The notes: generated from the letters alone by a model not told the origin. 64,000 nt of DNA from CADCTM01 sp049671305 (GCA_049671305.1 JBATUR010000054.1:62001-126000); one strand, 5' to 3'. Positions 24,206-33,507 are shown, numbered from the stretch's first letter. Numbers and translations: made by a program.

Positions 24206-25120
24206 ATGAAGAATTTAGAACAACGGGGTCATCTGCTTACCGAGCAAGTTAACCCCAATAGTCAAAACCTTGACCAGCTAACGTCTTTAGAGTTAGTTGA
24301 GCTATTTAACGCCGAGGATGCACAAACCCTAAAAGCGATCGCCAATTGCAAAACCCAGCTCGCTCAAGCCATTAACCTCGCCGCTCATGCCCTCAGTCAG
24401 GGAGGACGCCTATTTTACGTCGGAGCAGGCACGAGTGGACGTTTAGGCGTGTTGGATGCCGCCGAATGTCCCCCCACGTTCTGTACACCACCAGAGCTGG
24501 TACAGGGCATCATAGCAGGCGGTGCAGGAGCCTTGGTTAGGAGTTCCGAAGATTTGGAAGACAGCCCAGAAGATGGTATGGAGGCGATCGCACATCGTCA
24601 AGTTACCGAACTTGATGTTGTTGTCGGCATCACCGCCGGCGGCACCACACCCTTTGTCCACGGTGCAATTCAAGCCGCACGGCAACGAGGCGCTACCACC
24701 ATTTACATCGCCTGTGTCCCTGAAGAGCAAGTCAGCATTGATGCCGATTTAGATATACGCTTAATCGTCGGACCCGAAATACTGGCAGGTTCAACGCGCC
24801 TCAAAGCTGGCACCGTCACCAAAATGGCACTAAATATCCTGTCCACCAGCGTCATGATCCGACTCGGCAAAGTTTACGGCAACCGCATGGTTGATGTTGC
24901 CGTCACTAATAAAAAACTTTATGACCGCGCCTTACGCATTTTGCAAGACTTGACCGAATTGAACCGAGATGAGGCAGCAAAGTTGCTAGAAGACAGCGGC
25001 AAGCGCGTCAAACTGGCATTATTGATGCATTGGACAGGAGTCGAAGCAAAAGCAGGCGATCGCCTCTTAGCCCAACATCAGGGCAATCTGCGGGCTGCGG
25101 TGCAAAGTCAGGCAACCTAA
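24206..25120 (+). CDS. murQ: N-acetylmuramic acid 6-phosphate etherase
   Basis: MurQ removes D-lactate from MurNAc-6-phosphate to give GlcNAc-6-phosphate (EC 4.2.1.126) in peptidoglycan recycling. The SIS domain is seen in 'LFYVGAGTSGRLGVLDAAE' (about 72-90), which binds the sugar phosphate, and in 'VVVGITAGGTTPFVHGAI'. 'CPPTFCTPPELVQGIIAGG' is the signature unique to MurQ. The length of 304 residues is normal. It is followed 39 bases later by an S2P protease gene. Whether this strain has AnmK or MurP is not visible here. Confidence 0.97.
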   Translation: MKNLEQRGHLLTEQVNPNSQNLDQLTSLELVELFNAEDAQTLKAIANCKTQLAQAINLAAHALSQGGRLFYVGAGTSGRLGVLDAAECPPTFCTPPELVQGIIAGGAGALVRSSEDLEDSPEDGMEAIAHRQVTELDVVVGITAGGTTPFVHGAIQAARQRGATTIYIACVPEEQVSIDADLDIRLIVGPEILAGSTRLKAGTVTKMALNILSTSVMIRLGKVYGNRMVDVAVTNKKLYDRALRILQDLTELNRDEAAKLLEDSGKRVKLALLMHWTGVEAKAGDRLLAQHQGNLRAAVQSQAT

Positions 25121-25159
25121 CCAATTAATCACAAAATAATCAACAACTAATTACAAAAA

Positions 25160-26668
25160 ATGTTTAATGGCTCAGAAACTACGACAACAATTTTCATTCT
25201 TTTAGTCGCATTCGGTGTCTTGGGATGGGGCTTTAATAAAGCACAGACTTACGGCAAACTAGGAATATTAGCCTGGTTGCAATCTGTCGTTTTAACAGTT
25301 CCCTGGTTGTTATTTTTTGGCTTATTTACTGCCGGAATTTATCTAAATTTGATCAGTATTTTGGTCTTACTATTAGTGTCAACTGGGTTATATATTTTCT
25401 TGGGGAAAAAACTGCGGGCGGCAGGGCAAGATGCGGTTTTGCAAGAAAGGGCGACTCGGTTATTAAATGAAAAAGCAGAACATGAGTTGCAAAAATTAGA
25501 ACACGAACAAGCAACAGAAAGCAATCTTAGCAAAGCGGAAGTTGTTCCCATTCCTGACGATGATCTTAAAGTTATTCAAGGCATTTTTGGCATCGATACT
25601 TTTTTTGCCACCGAAACCATACCTTATCAAGAAGGAGTGATTTTTAAAGGCAATATGCGGGGTGGAGAACCAGAAAATGTCTTTGCTCGTTTATCAAAAA
25701 GTTTAGCAGAGCGATTAGGTGAAAATTATCGCTTATTCTTAGTAGAAAGTCCAGAAGGTAGACCAGTTGTGATTGTGCTTCCGAGTAGTAATGATCCACA
25801 GCCTGCTACACTACCACAGAAGCTATTAGCGATCGCTCTTTTAGTCGCCATGATCGCCACAACTTTAGAATCTTCCGGGTTATTACTAAGTTTTGATTTC
25901 TTTGCCAGTCCAGAACGTATTACCGAAATTCTACCCATTAGTGGTGGGATATGGCTGATTTTTGCCGCTCATGAATTAGGTCATTGGTGGCAGGCAAAAC
26001 GTCATAATGTGCGACTGAGTTTACCATTTTTCATTCCTAGTTGGCAAATTGGTTCTTTCGGTGCAATTACCCGCTTTGAATCATTAGTTCCCAGCCGCAA
26101 AGCCTTATTTGATATTTCTTTTACAGGTCCTGCCGCTGGTGGAATTGTTTCTTTAATCATCCTTTTTCTCGGTTTAATACTTTCTCATCCCGGCAGTGCT
26201 TTTCAAATACCTGTACAATTTTTTCAAGGTTCTTTGTTAGTTGGGTTATTAGCAAAAAGCTTTTTGGGAGCAAGTCTTACCGCAAATGTTGTTGATATTC
26301 ACCCTTTTACAATTGTTGGTTGGCTGGGTTTAATTGTTACAGCTTTGAATTTAATGCCAGCAGGACAATTAGATGGTGGCAGGGTTGTACAGGCAATTTA
26401 TGGGCGCAAAACCGCTCGACGTACAACTATTGCCACCTTAATTATTTTAGGAATTGTCGCTTTAGTTAATCCGGCAAATCCCTTAGTATTATATTGGGCA
26501 ATTGTTATTTTATTCTTGCAGCGTTCTTTAGAACGTCCTAGCTTGAATGAAATTACCGAACCGGATGATACAAGAGCAATTTTAGGACTAGTTGCACTAT
26601 TTTTAATGGTAGCAACGCTGATTCCTTTAACTCCAGGTTTGGCAGTTCGTTTGGGAATTGGTGGTTGA
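25160..26668 (+). CDS. EGY-like site-2 metalloprotease (M50)
   Basis: This 502-residue membrane protease resembles plant plastid EGY1-3 and cyanobacterial relatives. The N-terminal part has two membrane spans and a charged helical linker (about 85-120), then the characteristic 'DLKVIQGIFGIDTFFATETIPYQ' soluble domain with 'GNMRGGEPENVFARL'. The zinc site HELGH lies in 'FAAHELGHWWQAKRH' (about 273-287) and the NPDG-equivalent is 'NLMPAGQLDGGRVVQAIYG' near residue 395. About eight spans follow. EGY proteins act in thylakoid and chloroplast development; the substrate of the cyanobacterial version is unknown. Confidence 0.93.
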   Translation: MFNGSETTTTIFILLVAFGVLGWGFNKAQTYGKLGILAWLQSVVLTVPWLLFFGLFTAGIYLNLISILVLLLVSTGLYIFLGKKLRAAGQDAVLQERATRLLNEKAEHELQKLEHEQATESNLSKAEVVPIPDDDLKVIQGIFGIDTFFATETIPYQEGVIFKGNMRGGEPENVFARLSKSLAERLGENYRLFLVESPEGRPVVIVLPSSNDPQPATLPQKLLAIALLVAMIATTLESSGLLLSFDFFASPERITEILPISGGIWLIFAAHELGHWWQAKRHNVRLSLPFFIPSWQIGSFGAITRFESLVPSRKALFDISFTGPAAGGIVSLIILFLGLILSHPGSAFQIPVQFFQGSLLVGLLAKSFLGASLTANVVDIHPFTIVGWLGLIVTALNLMPAGQLDGGRVVQAIYGRKTARRTTIATLIILGIVALVNPANPLVLYWAIVILFLQRSLERPSLNEITEPDDTRAILGLVALFLMVATLIPLTPGLAVRLGIGG

Positions 26669-26754
26669 GCGGAAAGTAACTCAAAAGGTGAGGAATAAAT
26701 TAGTAATTAGTAATTGTCTTGCCTGATGTTGTTCATTGTTAGTTATTACAACAA

Positions 26755-27636
26755 ATGATCACTTATCTACCTTTTGCTGATGGAAAATGGCGCATGAATT
26801 TAGGACTTAAAGCGCTAAGTATCCCTGAGTGGATTGATATTGATCAACACTTTGCTGAAGAACTAGCTCTTAAAGACAAACTCCTAAAAAACCAATACTC
26901 AGATGTTTTTGCTAGTATTCCAGCAAGCCAAGCTAGTCAGCAAGAAGTCTTAGATTTACTGCTAAATCATTTGCTCGATTATTTTCCCCAATACTATCAG
27001 CAACGAGGCACAGTTATTGAAAATCTTTGCACAGGACAATGTTGGAATATTACTGAATTTGAAGCAGCACCGCTTGACTTAGCAGGACGTTTGGTACAAG
27101 AGGATTTATTGCTGCTACAACCTAGTTCTAATGGTTATATATTAGCTGCAGCTTCTTTATGCTTTCCTTTGCGTTGGCGACTTTCCGAAAAAATTGGGCG
27201 TAATCTTACTCAAATTCATGCACCTGTGCCAGGATATCAAGAGAAGTTAAAAGATCCTGTAGATGGTTTGTTTGAGCGTCTTAAATTTGAGCATCCATCA
27301 TGGCGTATGAATTGGAGTATTGTTGATACGCCAGAACTTTTTTTACCGCCATGCCAAACTAAAGATTTAGAGACGATAATTAATAGTGAAAATGTTGGAG
27401 AAAAGCTCTTTTTACGAAGAGAACGTCAAACACTGCGGCGTTTGAAGCATCAAGATATTTTGTTTACAATTCATAGCTATGTAGATCCTCTCAAGAGTTT
27501 GGAAAATGACCCGCCATTAGCAGCTAAGTTGGCGCAAGTAATTCTACAAATTCCGACCGAGATGCAGAGTTATAAAAATATATTGCCATTTCGTGAGGCG
27601 CTTCTGGGTTATCTCAATCAAGTTGCCACAAATTGA
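26755..27636 (+). CDS. DUF3445 haem-dependent oxidative N-demethylase family protein
   Basis: This 293-residue protein matches DUF3445: it opens 'YLPFADGKWRMNLGLKAL' and continues 'WIDIDQHFAEELALK'. The mid-region has 'RLVQEDLLLLQPSSNGYILAAASLCFPLRWRLSEKIG' (the conserved V-Q-E-D and C-F-P-x-R-W features). 'IHAPVPGYQEKLKDPVDGLFERLK' and 'SWRMNWSIVDTPELF' complete the signature. Family members bind haem through a PAS-like domain and oxidatively demethylate N-methylamines. Its location near an FAD oxidoreductase and a polyamine transporter is suggestive of amine metabolism, but only as context. Confidence 0.86.
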   Translation: MITYLPFADGKWRMNLGLKALSIPEWIDIDQHFAEELALKDKLLKNQYSDVFASIPASQASQQEVLDLLLNHLLDYFPQYYQQRGTVIENLCTGQCWNITEFEAAPLDLAGRLVQEDLLLLQPSSNGYILAAASLCFPLRWRLSEKIGRNLTQIHAPVPGYQEKLKDPVDGLFERLKFEHPSWRMNWSIVDTPELFLPPCQTKDLETIINSENVGEKLFLRRERQTLRRLKHQDILFTIHSYVDPLKSLENDPPLAAKLAQVILQIPTEMQSYKNILPFREALLGYLNQVATN

Positions 27637-27641
27637 GCAAA

Positions 27642-27831
27642 TCATATTATCTTAAGATTATAGTTACGATTTTCCCGTTTCCTAGTTAAAAAAGCCTCTA
27701 CCAAGTCTAAATTTTTTCGACAACCACAAATAATACAGCCATTCGTTACTGATTTACCGCGAGTTGCTGTAGTTAGGGAGACACGACACTGGCAACTGTA
27801 TATCTTAGGGAATACGATAGTAGTAAGACAT
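27642..27831 (-). pseudogene. Frameshifted cysteine-rich small ORF (possible zinc-binding protein)
   Basis: On the minus strand ATG at 27831 opens a frame that meets TAA after eight codons (MSYYYRIP). A one-base shift there continues an open frame to TGA at 27642-27644. Its product carries 'CQCR', then 'NGCIICGCRKNLDLVEAF', i.e. two CxC/CxxCxC clusters typical of a zinc ribbon. The combined product would be about 62 residues. Both parts look protein-like, and the single base out of frame suggests a pseudogene or a sequencing error. I do not know the family. Confidence 0.35.
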
Positions 27832-28087
27832 CTGTAATACAGATTGGCTGACTCCAGTCAAGAAATTGGTTGGCTTAGAGCTACCAGTTTTATTGTAGTC
27901 CCAGCTATTGCCGTCGGTTCGCATCTACTCAAAAAGTTCTTGACTAAGCTTCAGACAAAAACATTCTCTTTTTTGCTACTGACGCCAAAAGTCTTTGAGA
28001 TTTCCGGAATAGCCAAACATTGGGGTGCTTAATCTATCTGGTTAGTACATTTTTGACAATGAGAGCACCTAAAGAGTGAGGTTTGTA

Positions 28088-28627
28088 ATGTCAGATATTA
28101 ATGATAAAGAATCGACCACAGCGATGATTTGTAAAAGCATAATTCGCCCCCGTTTGTTATTTCAGTCTTTAGCTTTTACGGGTATTTTATACTTATCTGT
28201 TGGTCAGCCACCGCCAGATCCAACCGAGGCAATAAATCGCTTCCCTCAAACGCGATCGGCGCTATCATTCGGCAACCCTAACACCAAATCACTTTTATCC
28301 CCAGGTTTTGAAAAATCGGTCTTGCAACACGCCTCTAAGCAATTAGGGCTACCAACTTCAGCACTAAGAATTACTCAGGCTCAATCGCAAACTTGGTCAG
28401 ATAACTGCCTAGAAATACATGATCCTCAAATATTGTGCACCAAAACTCCTGTTCCTGGTTGGCAAGTTAAGGTGGCAAGTACCAAACAAAGCTGGATTTA
28501 TCGCACCAATGCCAGCGGATCAATGATTAAAATTGAGCTACAGACCAATAAACCCGCTTCTGCCAGCCAATTAGCCTTAAAAACCCGATCCTCAAAATCC
28601 GATTTGCTCCCCAATAGCAAAAATTAA
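28088..28627 (+). CDS. Hypothetical exported or membrane-anchored protein
   Basis: This 179-residue protein has one hydrophobic segment at about residues 27-43 ('LLFQSLAFTGILYLSV') that would act as a signal anchor. The rest, outside the membrane, contains 'VLQHASKQLGLPTSALRIT' and 'QTWSDNCLEIHDPQILCTK' with two cysteines, and 'VPGWQVKVASTKQSWIYRT'. This looks like a beta-sheet domain of the kind found in cyanobacterial periplasmic proteins. The end is a low-complexity Ser/Lys tail. ATG 28088 with GAGG upstream is preferred over GTG 28076. I do not recognise its function. Confidence 0.7.
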   Translation: MSDINDKESTTAMICKSIIRPRLLFQSLAFTGILYLSVGQPPPDPTEAINRFPQTRSALSFGNPNTKSLLSPGFEKSVLQHASKQLGLPTSALRITQAQSQTWSDNCLEIHDPQILCTKTPVPGWQVKVASTKQSWIYRTNASGSMIKIELQTNKPASASQLALKTRSSKSDLLPNSKN

Positions 28628-28720
28628 ACTCTTGCCAAAGGTATCTAAACACCTACAGACTGAAATATAAGGAAGCATTCTTTGCTTTTATCCTTAGTTT
28701 CAATTGAGGTCTACCGAACA

Positions 28721-30304
28721 ATGGTAAACAATCTACGCTCCTACGATATTATCGGCTTTGGTGACGAAGTTTATGGTGTACTGTCTCTAATTTCTGCTTC
28801 TCGTGAATATCGACGCCGTACCAAGAAATTTGCTCGCATCTTGCTCATGTCCAAAGGTATGCTGGCACAAGGTATCGGTGGTCATTTGGTGCGTGGAGGG
28901 TTGGCTTATTTAGACCGCTGCCAGGTTGATCAAAACCTACGAAAAGCCTTAAATCTTGGTCTGTTTGGCGATCCTGCAGCTATTTACCAAGAGTTTTTGC
29001 AAAAAGCAGGTGTAATTAATATTGCCCTTGATCCCCGCAAGGCAGATGCTGCTTTAAGGAAGATGTGCCAGGAAGCAGGTATTGACCTATTGAGCAACGT
29101 TACCATTAATTCGGTTGTCAAAGACAATCAGAAATTAGTTAGCTTTGTGACACCAATGGGGACATTTGCTGCCAAGCAATTTATTGATGTCACGGTGAAT
29201 GCTGAGTTAGCACAAGCAGCGGGAGTTGCTAAACATCAAGGTTTTGAAACCTTTGGACTACCAGACTCAGAATTACCTGTAACTTTAGTTTTTGAAACTC
29301 AAGGACTTAGTGTCAGAAGACTCAAAGAATTAGAATTTAACCTGATAAAACGCTTCACCAACCCCAACGATAGCGAAGCTCAGAAAATATTATTACAGGC
29401 AGCAGGCGATAGCGAAGCGCTGCCGCGAAGCGCAGATCGCTCATTTGCCGATCAACTCCGCAAAGATTTAATCGACTCCAAAGGTAATTTTAAAACCTTA
29501 TGGGCAGGTAGTGATTACATTGATGTTCGCTGTTTGGCGCTATCGATCAGCTACCATGCCTTCAGAAACCGCAAGTTATCTTTTAGTGAAACCGGGATCA
29601 TGCTCGACAAAGCCAATATAGCTGTATTAGATAATAATCGCCTCAGTTGGAATGCCCTCTTATTTGCCGTCAGCGGCAGCGAAGCCGAAACCCTTGCCCG
29701 AAACTCCGCCAAGCCGACGCCACAAATGTTAGAAGAATTCAGCTACGTCGCCAAATGGTTGAAAAGCCTCGGTGCAACCGCCGTTATTCCCGCAGTCGAA
29801 CTTTATATCAGACACTGCGGCAATGTCCTCGGCGTCGTCCAACCCCTGACCGGCTCAGATATGCTCATGGGCGGAGTTGCCCCCCGCGAAGCCTTGGGAA
29901 CGTTTTCTTATCATTTTGACGTGCGCGGAGGTATTCCAGGAATTGGCATCAAAGCCGGGGCATTAGGGTTCAACAGCGTCAGTTTTCCGCCCCCGACTTT
30001 TAACATTGGCATCCAGCACGCCTTAATTAAAGATGTAGCAAATTTAGCCGTCGTCAGCCCCGGTTCAGGGTTTGAAGGTTATGCTTGTTCTGCCGGTCGG
30101 ATTGTCGAATACAACTGCACCGTTGGTCAAGGCGTGGGCATCGCTGCAGTTATTGCTATCCTTAGTAATCGCAATTTGGCAACAGTTGGCGACATTGAGG
30201 TAAGAAAAGTATTAGATGCAACGGGTCAATCTCCTAGAGTTTATGGATTTGCCAAAATTGCCGACGCCTCAAAATTAGAGAGTTTTGAGACATTAATCGC
30301 TTAG
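28721..30304 (+). CDS. FAD-dependent oxidoreductase
   Basis: This 527-residue protein belongs to the FAD_oxidored-type family (large cyanobacterial FAD-binding proteins). The N-terminal Rossmann start is 'YDIIGFGDEVYGVLSLISAS', in which the usual GxGxxG is degenerate. 'LMSKGMLAQGIGGHLVRGG' follows, then 'QFIDVTVNAELAQAAGVA' (the second FAD-contact region) and 'VVSPGSGFEGYACSAGRIVE' near the end, which contacts the flavin. ATG 28721 has GAGG 11 bases upstream. A palindromic interspersed repeat at 29405-29440 inserts about 12 residues ('GDSEALPRSADRS') in the middle. The substrate is unknown. Confidence 0.8.
   Translation: MVNNLRSYDIIGFGDEVYGVLSLISASREYRRRTKKFARILLMSKGMLAQGIGGHLVRGGLAYLDRCQVDQNLRKALNLGLFGDPAAIYQEFLQKAGVINIALDPRKADAALRKMCQEAGIDLLSNVTINSVVKDNQKLVSFVTPMGTFAAKQFIDVTVNAELAQAAGVAKHQGFETFGLPDSELPVTLVFETQGLSVRRLKELEFNLIKRFTNPNDSEAQKILLQAAGDSEALPRSADRSFADQLRKDLIDSKGNFKTLWAGSDYIDVRCLALSISYHAFRNRKLSFSETGIMLDKANIAVLDNNRLSWNALLFAVSGSEAETLARNSAKPTPQMLEEFSYVAKWLKSLGATAVIPAVELYIRHCGNVLGVVQPLTGSDMLMGGVAPREALGTFSYHFDVRGGIPGIGIKAGALGFNSVSFPPPTFNIGIQHALIKDVANLAVVSPGSGFEGYACSAGRIVEYNCTVGQGVGIAAVIAILSNRNLATVGDIEVRKVLDATGQSPRVYGFAKIADASKLESFETLIA
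29405..29440 (+). repeat. GGCGATAGCGAAGC repeat inserted in coding sequence
   Basis: The stretch starts GGCGATAGCGAAGCGCTGCC and continues as GCGAAGCGCAGATCGC. It is G+C-rich compared with its AT-rich surroundings, semi-palindromic, and begins with the same 14 bases as a unit at 35802-35815. It is in frame with the oxidoreductase. Confidence 0.8.
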
Positions 30305-30312
30305 TTAGCAAC

Positions 30313-30557
30313 TTAAGGATTAATCGGTTTCCCAGGCTTATTTTTACCAAAATAAGCCTTCATCACCTCCAGCACAATTGGTGCTGCCGTCTTGCCGCCG
30401 CCCTTCGCGAATTGTCTTGACTGTCTCAGGTTTGAGATTCAAAGACTGGCGCCACTGTTTTGTTCTTGAGCAAGTGAGGCTTGACGCGATAGCCACCATT
30501 TGCCGGCACAGCAAACATTCCAGCTACTTGTAGAGGTGTTGCCTGCAAAAATCCCTT
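30313..30557 (-). pseudogene. Remnant of penicillin-binding protein 2 (mrdA) C-terminus
   Basis: Translating the minus strand gives, in one frame, 'KGFLQATPLQVAGMFAVPAN' and 'GGYRVKPHLLKNK'; after a one-base shift 'WRQSLNLKPETVKTIREG'; and after another shift 'GGKTAAPIVLEVMKAYFGKN', ending in TAA at 30313-30315. These are successive pieces of the transpeptidase end of cyanobacterial PBP2. The segment that should lie between the second and third pieces, including the KTG motif, is missing (roughly 60 residues by family expectation). It is therefore a decayed fragment. No 5' part is seen in the window. Confidence 0.85.
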
Positions 30558-30717
30558 TCACCGTATCAACGAAAAGCTAAGGACTAATGATTTACTGATC
30601 AAGTCACTTGCAAAAGATAGATAAAATAAACGCAAGTACCTCTATGCACTCAATAGCAACGCCCTGCATGATGCTCTTCTTTTGGTAAGAGCTTCACCTA
30701 AATCTGAAATAACCACT

Positions 30718-31845
30718 ATGTCTCAAACTGCTGCTAAAGAACAACATCCGGATACGGCTACTGAGCTTGATGTTGAACTCCGTAAGGTTTTCAAGGTATT
30801 TGATGGCGAAACCGCTGTCCGTGGTGTTGATTTGAATATTCGCCGGGGAGAATTTTTTAGTATCCTTGGTCCATCAGGTTGTGGAAAAACGACAACTCTG
30901 CGTTTGGTGGCAGGGTTTGAGATGCCCTCAGCGGGTGAGGTGCTAATTCAGGGACACTCGATGAATCATATTCCTGCTCACCGCCGTCCTGTGAATACGG
31001 TTTTTCAAAGTTATGCTTTGTTTAATCATTTGCGAGTTTCGGAAAATGTCGCTTTTGGTTTGCGCCTCAAAAAGCTCAAAGGCTCGGAAATTGAAGACAG
31101 AGTTAAACAAGCACTACAACAGGTGAAGCTAGAAGGTTTGGCAAATCGTTTTCCGGCGCAGTTATCGGGGGGACAACAGCAACGTGTGGCATTAGCGCGG
31201 GCGTTGGTAAATCGTCCGGCGGTGTTGTTGTTGGATGAACCTTTGGGAGCCTTGGATTTGAAGCTGAGGAAAGAGATGCAGGTAGAACTTTCTAATTTGC
31301 ATCAAGATTTGGGCTTAACTTTTATTTTAGTGACTCATGACCAAGAAGAAGCCTTGAGTCTTTCTGATCGTATTGCGGTAATGCGGGCGGGAAAGATTGA
31401 GCAAATTGGCACGCCGACAGAAATTTATGAACGTCCTCGCACTACTTTTGTGGCTGATTTTATTGGTGATACCAATTTGTTTAGAGGACGTATTGAAGCG
31501 GCTGATACTACTTCGTTGGAGGTTGTCACAACTAATAATTTAAGAATTATCGTACAGCCAAAATCTGCTAATAATGAGGTGATTAGTTCTCAGGAGGTTG
31601 TGGTTAGTGTGCGTCCGGAAAAGATTCGCCTTAGCTTGACACCACCAGATTCAAAAATTAATTGTTTTGAAGGTCGTCTTCAACACGTAATGTATATGGG
31701 TACTCATGTGCATTATGTGGTGGAATTGCTGAGTGGCGATCGCTTAACGGTGATGTTGCCGAATGTTACTAACAAGTTGCCAGACCAAAATATTCCAGTT
31801 TATGCCCGCTGGGCAACCAATGATTGTTTGATTTTGGAGGAATAA
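30718..31845 (+). CDS. potA: Spermidine/putrescine ABC transporter ATP-binding protein
   Basis: This 375-residue ATPase drives polyamine import. Walker A is 'GPSGCGKTTTLRLVAG', the Q-loop is in 'NTVFQSYALFNHL', the ABC signature is 'LSGGQQQRVALARAL' and Walker B is 'VLLLDEPLGALDLKLR'; His follows in 'LVTHDQEEAL'. The C-terminal TOBE domain (about 280-375) has 'VVVSVRPEKIRLSL' and 'VMYMGTHVHYVVEL', as in PotA. ATG 30718 was chosen over an upstream TTG because the extra residues do not belong to the family. It heads the pot cluster, but a broken gene separates it from potD. Confidence 0.93.
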   Translation: MSQTAAKEQHPDTATELDVELRKVFKVFDGETAVRGVDLNIRRGEFFSILGPSGCGKTTTLRLVAGFEMPSAGEVLIQGHSMNHIPAHRRPVNTVFQSYALFNHLRVSENVAFGLRLKKLKGSEIEDRVKQALQQVKLEGLANRFPAQLSGGQQQRVALARALVNRPAVLLLDEPLGALDLKLRKEMQVELSNLHQDLGLTFILVTHDQEEALSLSDRIAVMRAGKIEQIGTPTEIYERPRTTFVADFIGDTNLFRGRIEAADTTSLEVVTTNNLRIIVQPKSANNEVISSQEVVVSVRPEKIRLSLTPPDSKINCFEGRLQHVMYMGTHVHYVVELLSGDRLTVMLPNVTNKLPDQNIPVYARWATNDCLILEE

Positions 31846-31851
31846 GGGCAG

Positions 31852-32259
31852 ATGGACACACCGGGGGTGCAGGCATTTTTACAAGAGTTGGAGATGCATT
31901 GTTTTGTCTTCGCTGTTGCCACATTTCTCGACAGCGACGGCGACCCTTTGGTAATTCATTTAAATCGTGATTAGGAAACAGTAACTTATGGAGAATATTG
32001 GGGTACAAAAGAATTATTTATTGCTAAACTTTTGGTTAGCTGTCAACCTTCAGCTTCTCTGATTTTGCGTTCTTTTACTTCAGAAATTGATCAATTTACT
32101 CAATTGCCAATTAAAGAATTACGAGGCTATATTATTATGGGAGATGGTGAGGATTTAGAGTTTGCCAAGCTAACTGCTAGAGAAATGTTTGCTTGTCATA
32201 ATACCGACTCTGAAACTGGTGAACCTCTCCCATTAGAACAATCTATTCGCTATTGTTAA
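31852..32259 (+). pseudogene. Gene of unknown family interrupted by an in-frame TAG
   Basis: ATG 31852, six bases after the potA stop, opens a frame that stays protein-like for 40 codons ('MDTPGVQAFLQELEMHCFVF', 'LDSDGDPLVIHLNRD'). It meets TAG at 31972-31974 and then continues in the same frame for 94 codons ('ETVTYGEYWGTKELFIAKLL', 'QLPIKELRGYIIMGDGEDLE') to TAA at 32257-32259. Without the TAG the product would be about 135 residues. Either the gene is inactivated by one nonsense mutation or only the 3' part (from GTG near 32032) is made. The family was not recognised. Confidence 0.5.
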
Positions 32260-32382
32260 TTAGTCATTCGTTATCTTGATAATTGATACTATCTATTACC
32301 AAAAAGCTCAAAAATGTCTTAATAACCCATCTCTTGAATCTTTTAGATAATCCCAGCCCTAAAAATAGCATATTTATATATT

Positions 32383-33507
32383 ATGAAACATGATCAATGC
32401 AAATTTCCATACCTCAAACGTCGTCAGTTTTTACAACTTGCAGGTTTGTCAACACTGAGTAGTAAACTATTATCTAGCTGTGGTTGGACATTAGCAGAAG
32501 TGCGCTCTCAAGCAGCTCACCAAACTACCTCAAACTCTAAAGAATTATTCATATACACTTGGTCTAATTATACCGATCAAGATTTATTAAACCGCTTTAA
32601 TCAAGAAACAGGCTTTGAAGCTGTTGCTAATGTTTTTGATTCTAATGAGGTAATGCTGGCTCGTTTACAAGCTGGTGGCGGTGGTGGTTATAGCATCATC
32701 TATCCATCGGATTATATGGTAGAGAAAATGGCTGGCATGGGAATGTTATCTCAGCTAGACTTCTCTCGTCTTAAAGGTTTTGAACACCTGATGCCGAGGT
32801 TTGTCAATCCTGAATATGACCCTGGAAATTTGCATAGTGTACCGATTAGTTGGGGAACTACAGGCTTAATTTATAATAGTAGAAAATTGCCAACAGCACC
32901 AGTAGATTGGACTTATCTTTGGGAAAATCAAAACCAACTAACTCGGCGCATGACTTTACTTAATGATGTGCGAGAAGTCATGGGAGCAACTTTAAAAATG
33001 ATAGGATATTCTTATAATTCTAGAAATCCTCAAGAAATTAACGAAGCCTATCAAAAATTAATAGAATTAAAGCCAAATATTGCCTCATTCACTACAGATA
33101 CTTGGCGAGATCAAGTATTAAGTGGAGATATCCTAATCGCCATGTGTTACTCTGCTGATGCTAATGAAGTAATTGAGGAGAAAACATACTTAAATTACGT
33201 GATTCCCAAAAGTGGCTCAACGCTGTGGATGGATACTTTAGCTATTCCTAAAACTGCACCTAATCCCGAAGCCGCTTACGCTTGGATTAATTTTATGTTA
33301 AAACCTGACGTTGCTGCTCAAATTTGTGAAAGATTAAGTTTTGCCACACCAAATCAACTAGCTTTTAATAAGTTACCTACCGAATTGAAAAAAAATCCTC
33401 GGCTATTTCCCCCAGAATCAGATTTAGAGCGTTGCGAAAGTGTTGCACCGGTGGGAGATTTGGCTGAGGTATATGACAAATATTGGACTAAGCTTACAAG
33501 TGCTTGA
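32383..33507 (+). CDS. potD: Polyamine ABC transporter substrate-binding protein, copy 1
   Basis: This 374-residue periplasmic binding protein has the Tat signal 'KRRQFLQLAGLST' followed by a hydrophobic stretch and 'LLSSCGW', which could also be a lipobox. The fold starts 'LFIYTWSNYTDQDLLNRF', then 'VFDSNEVMLARLQAGGGGGY' and 'IIYPSDYMVEKM', and 'SVPISWGTTGLIYNS', all typical of PotD/PotF proteins that bind spermidine or putrescine. 'WINFMLKPDVAAQICE' closes the fold. The next gene is a close paralogue in the same orientation. A mature protein exported folded via Tat is unusual for PotD but common in cyanobacterial binding proteins. Confidence 0.9.
   Translation: MKHDQCKFPYLKRRQFLQLAGLSTLSSKLLSSCGWTLAEVRSQAAHQTTSNSKELFIYTWSNYTDQDLLNRFNQETGFEAVANVFDSNEVMLARLQAGGGGGYSIIYPSDYMVEKMAGMGMLSQLDFSRLKGFEHLMPRFVNPEYDPGNLHSVPISWGTTGLIYNSRKLPTAPVDWTYLWENQNQLTRRMTLLNDVREVMGATLKMIGYSYNSRNPQEINEAYQKLIELKPNIASFTTDTWRDQVLSGDILIAMCYSADANEVIEEKTYLNYVIPKSGSTLWMDTLAIPKTAPNPEAAYAWINFMLKPDVAAQICERLSFATPNQLAFNKLPTELKKNPRLFPPESDLERCESVAPVGDLAEVYDKYWTKLTSA

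Noticed and set aside
27844..28032. 62-codon ORF starting at TTG
   Set aside because: Rare start codon, no Shine-Dalgarno, and a hydrophobic but featureless peptide; it overlaps the start region of the opposite-strand cysteine-rich frame.
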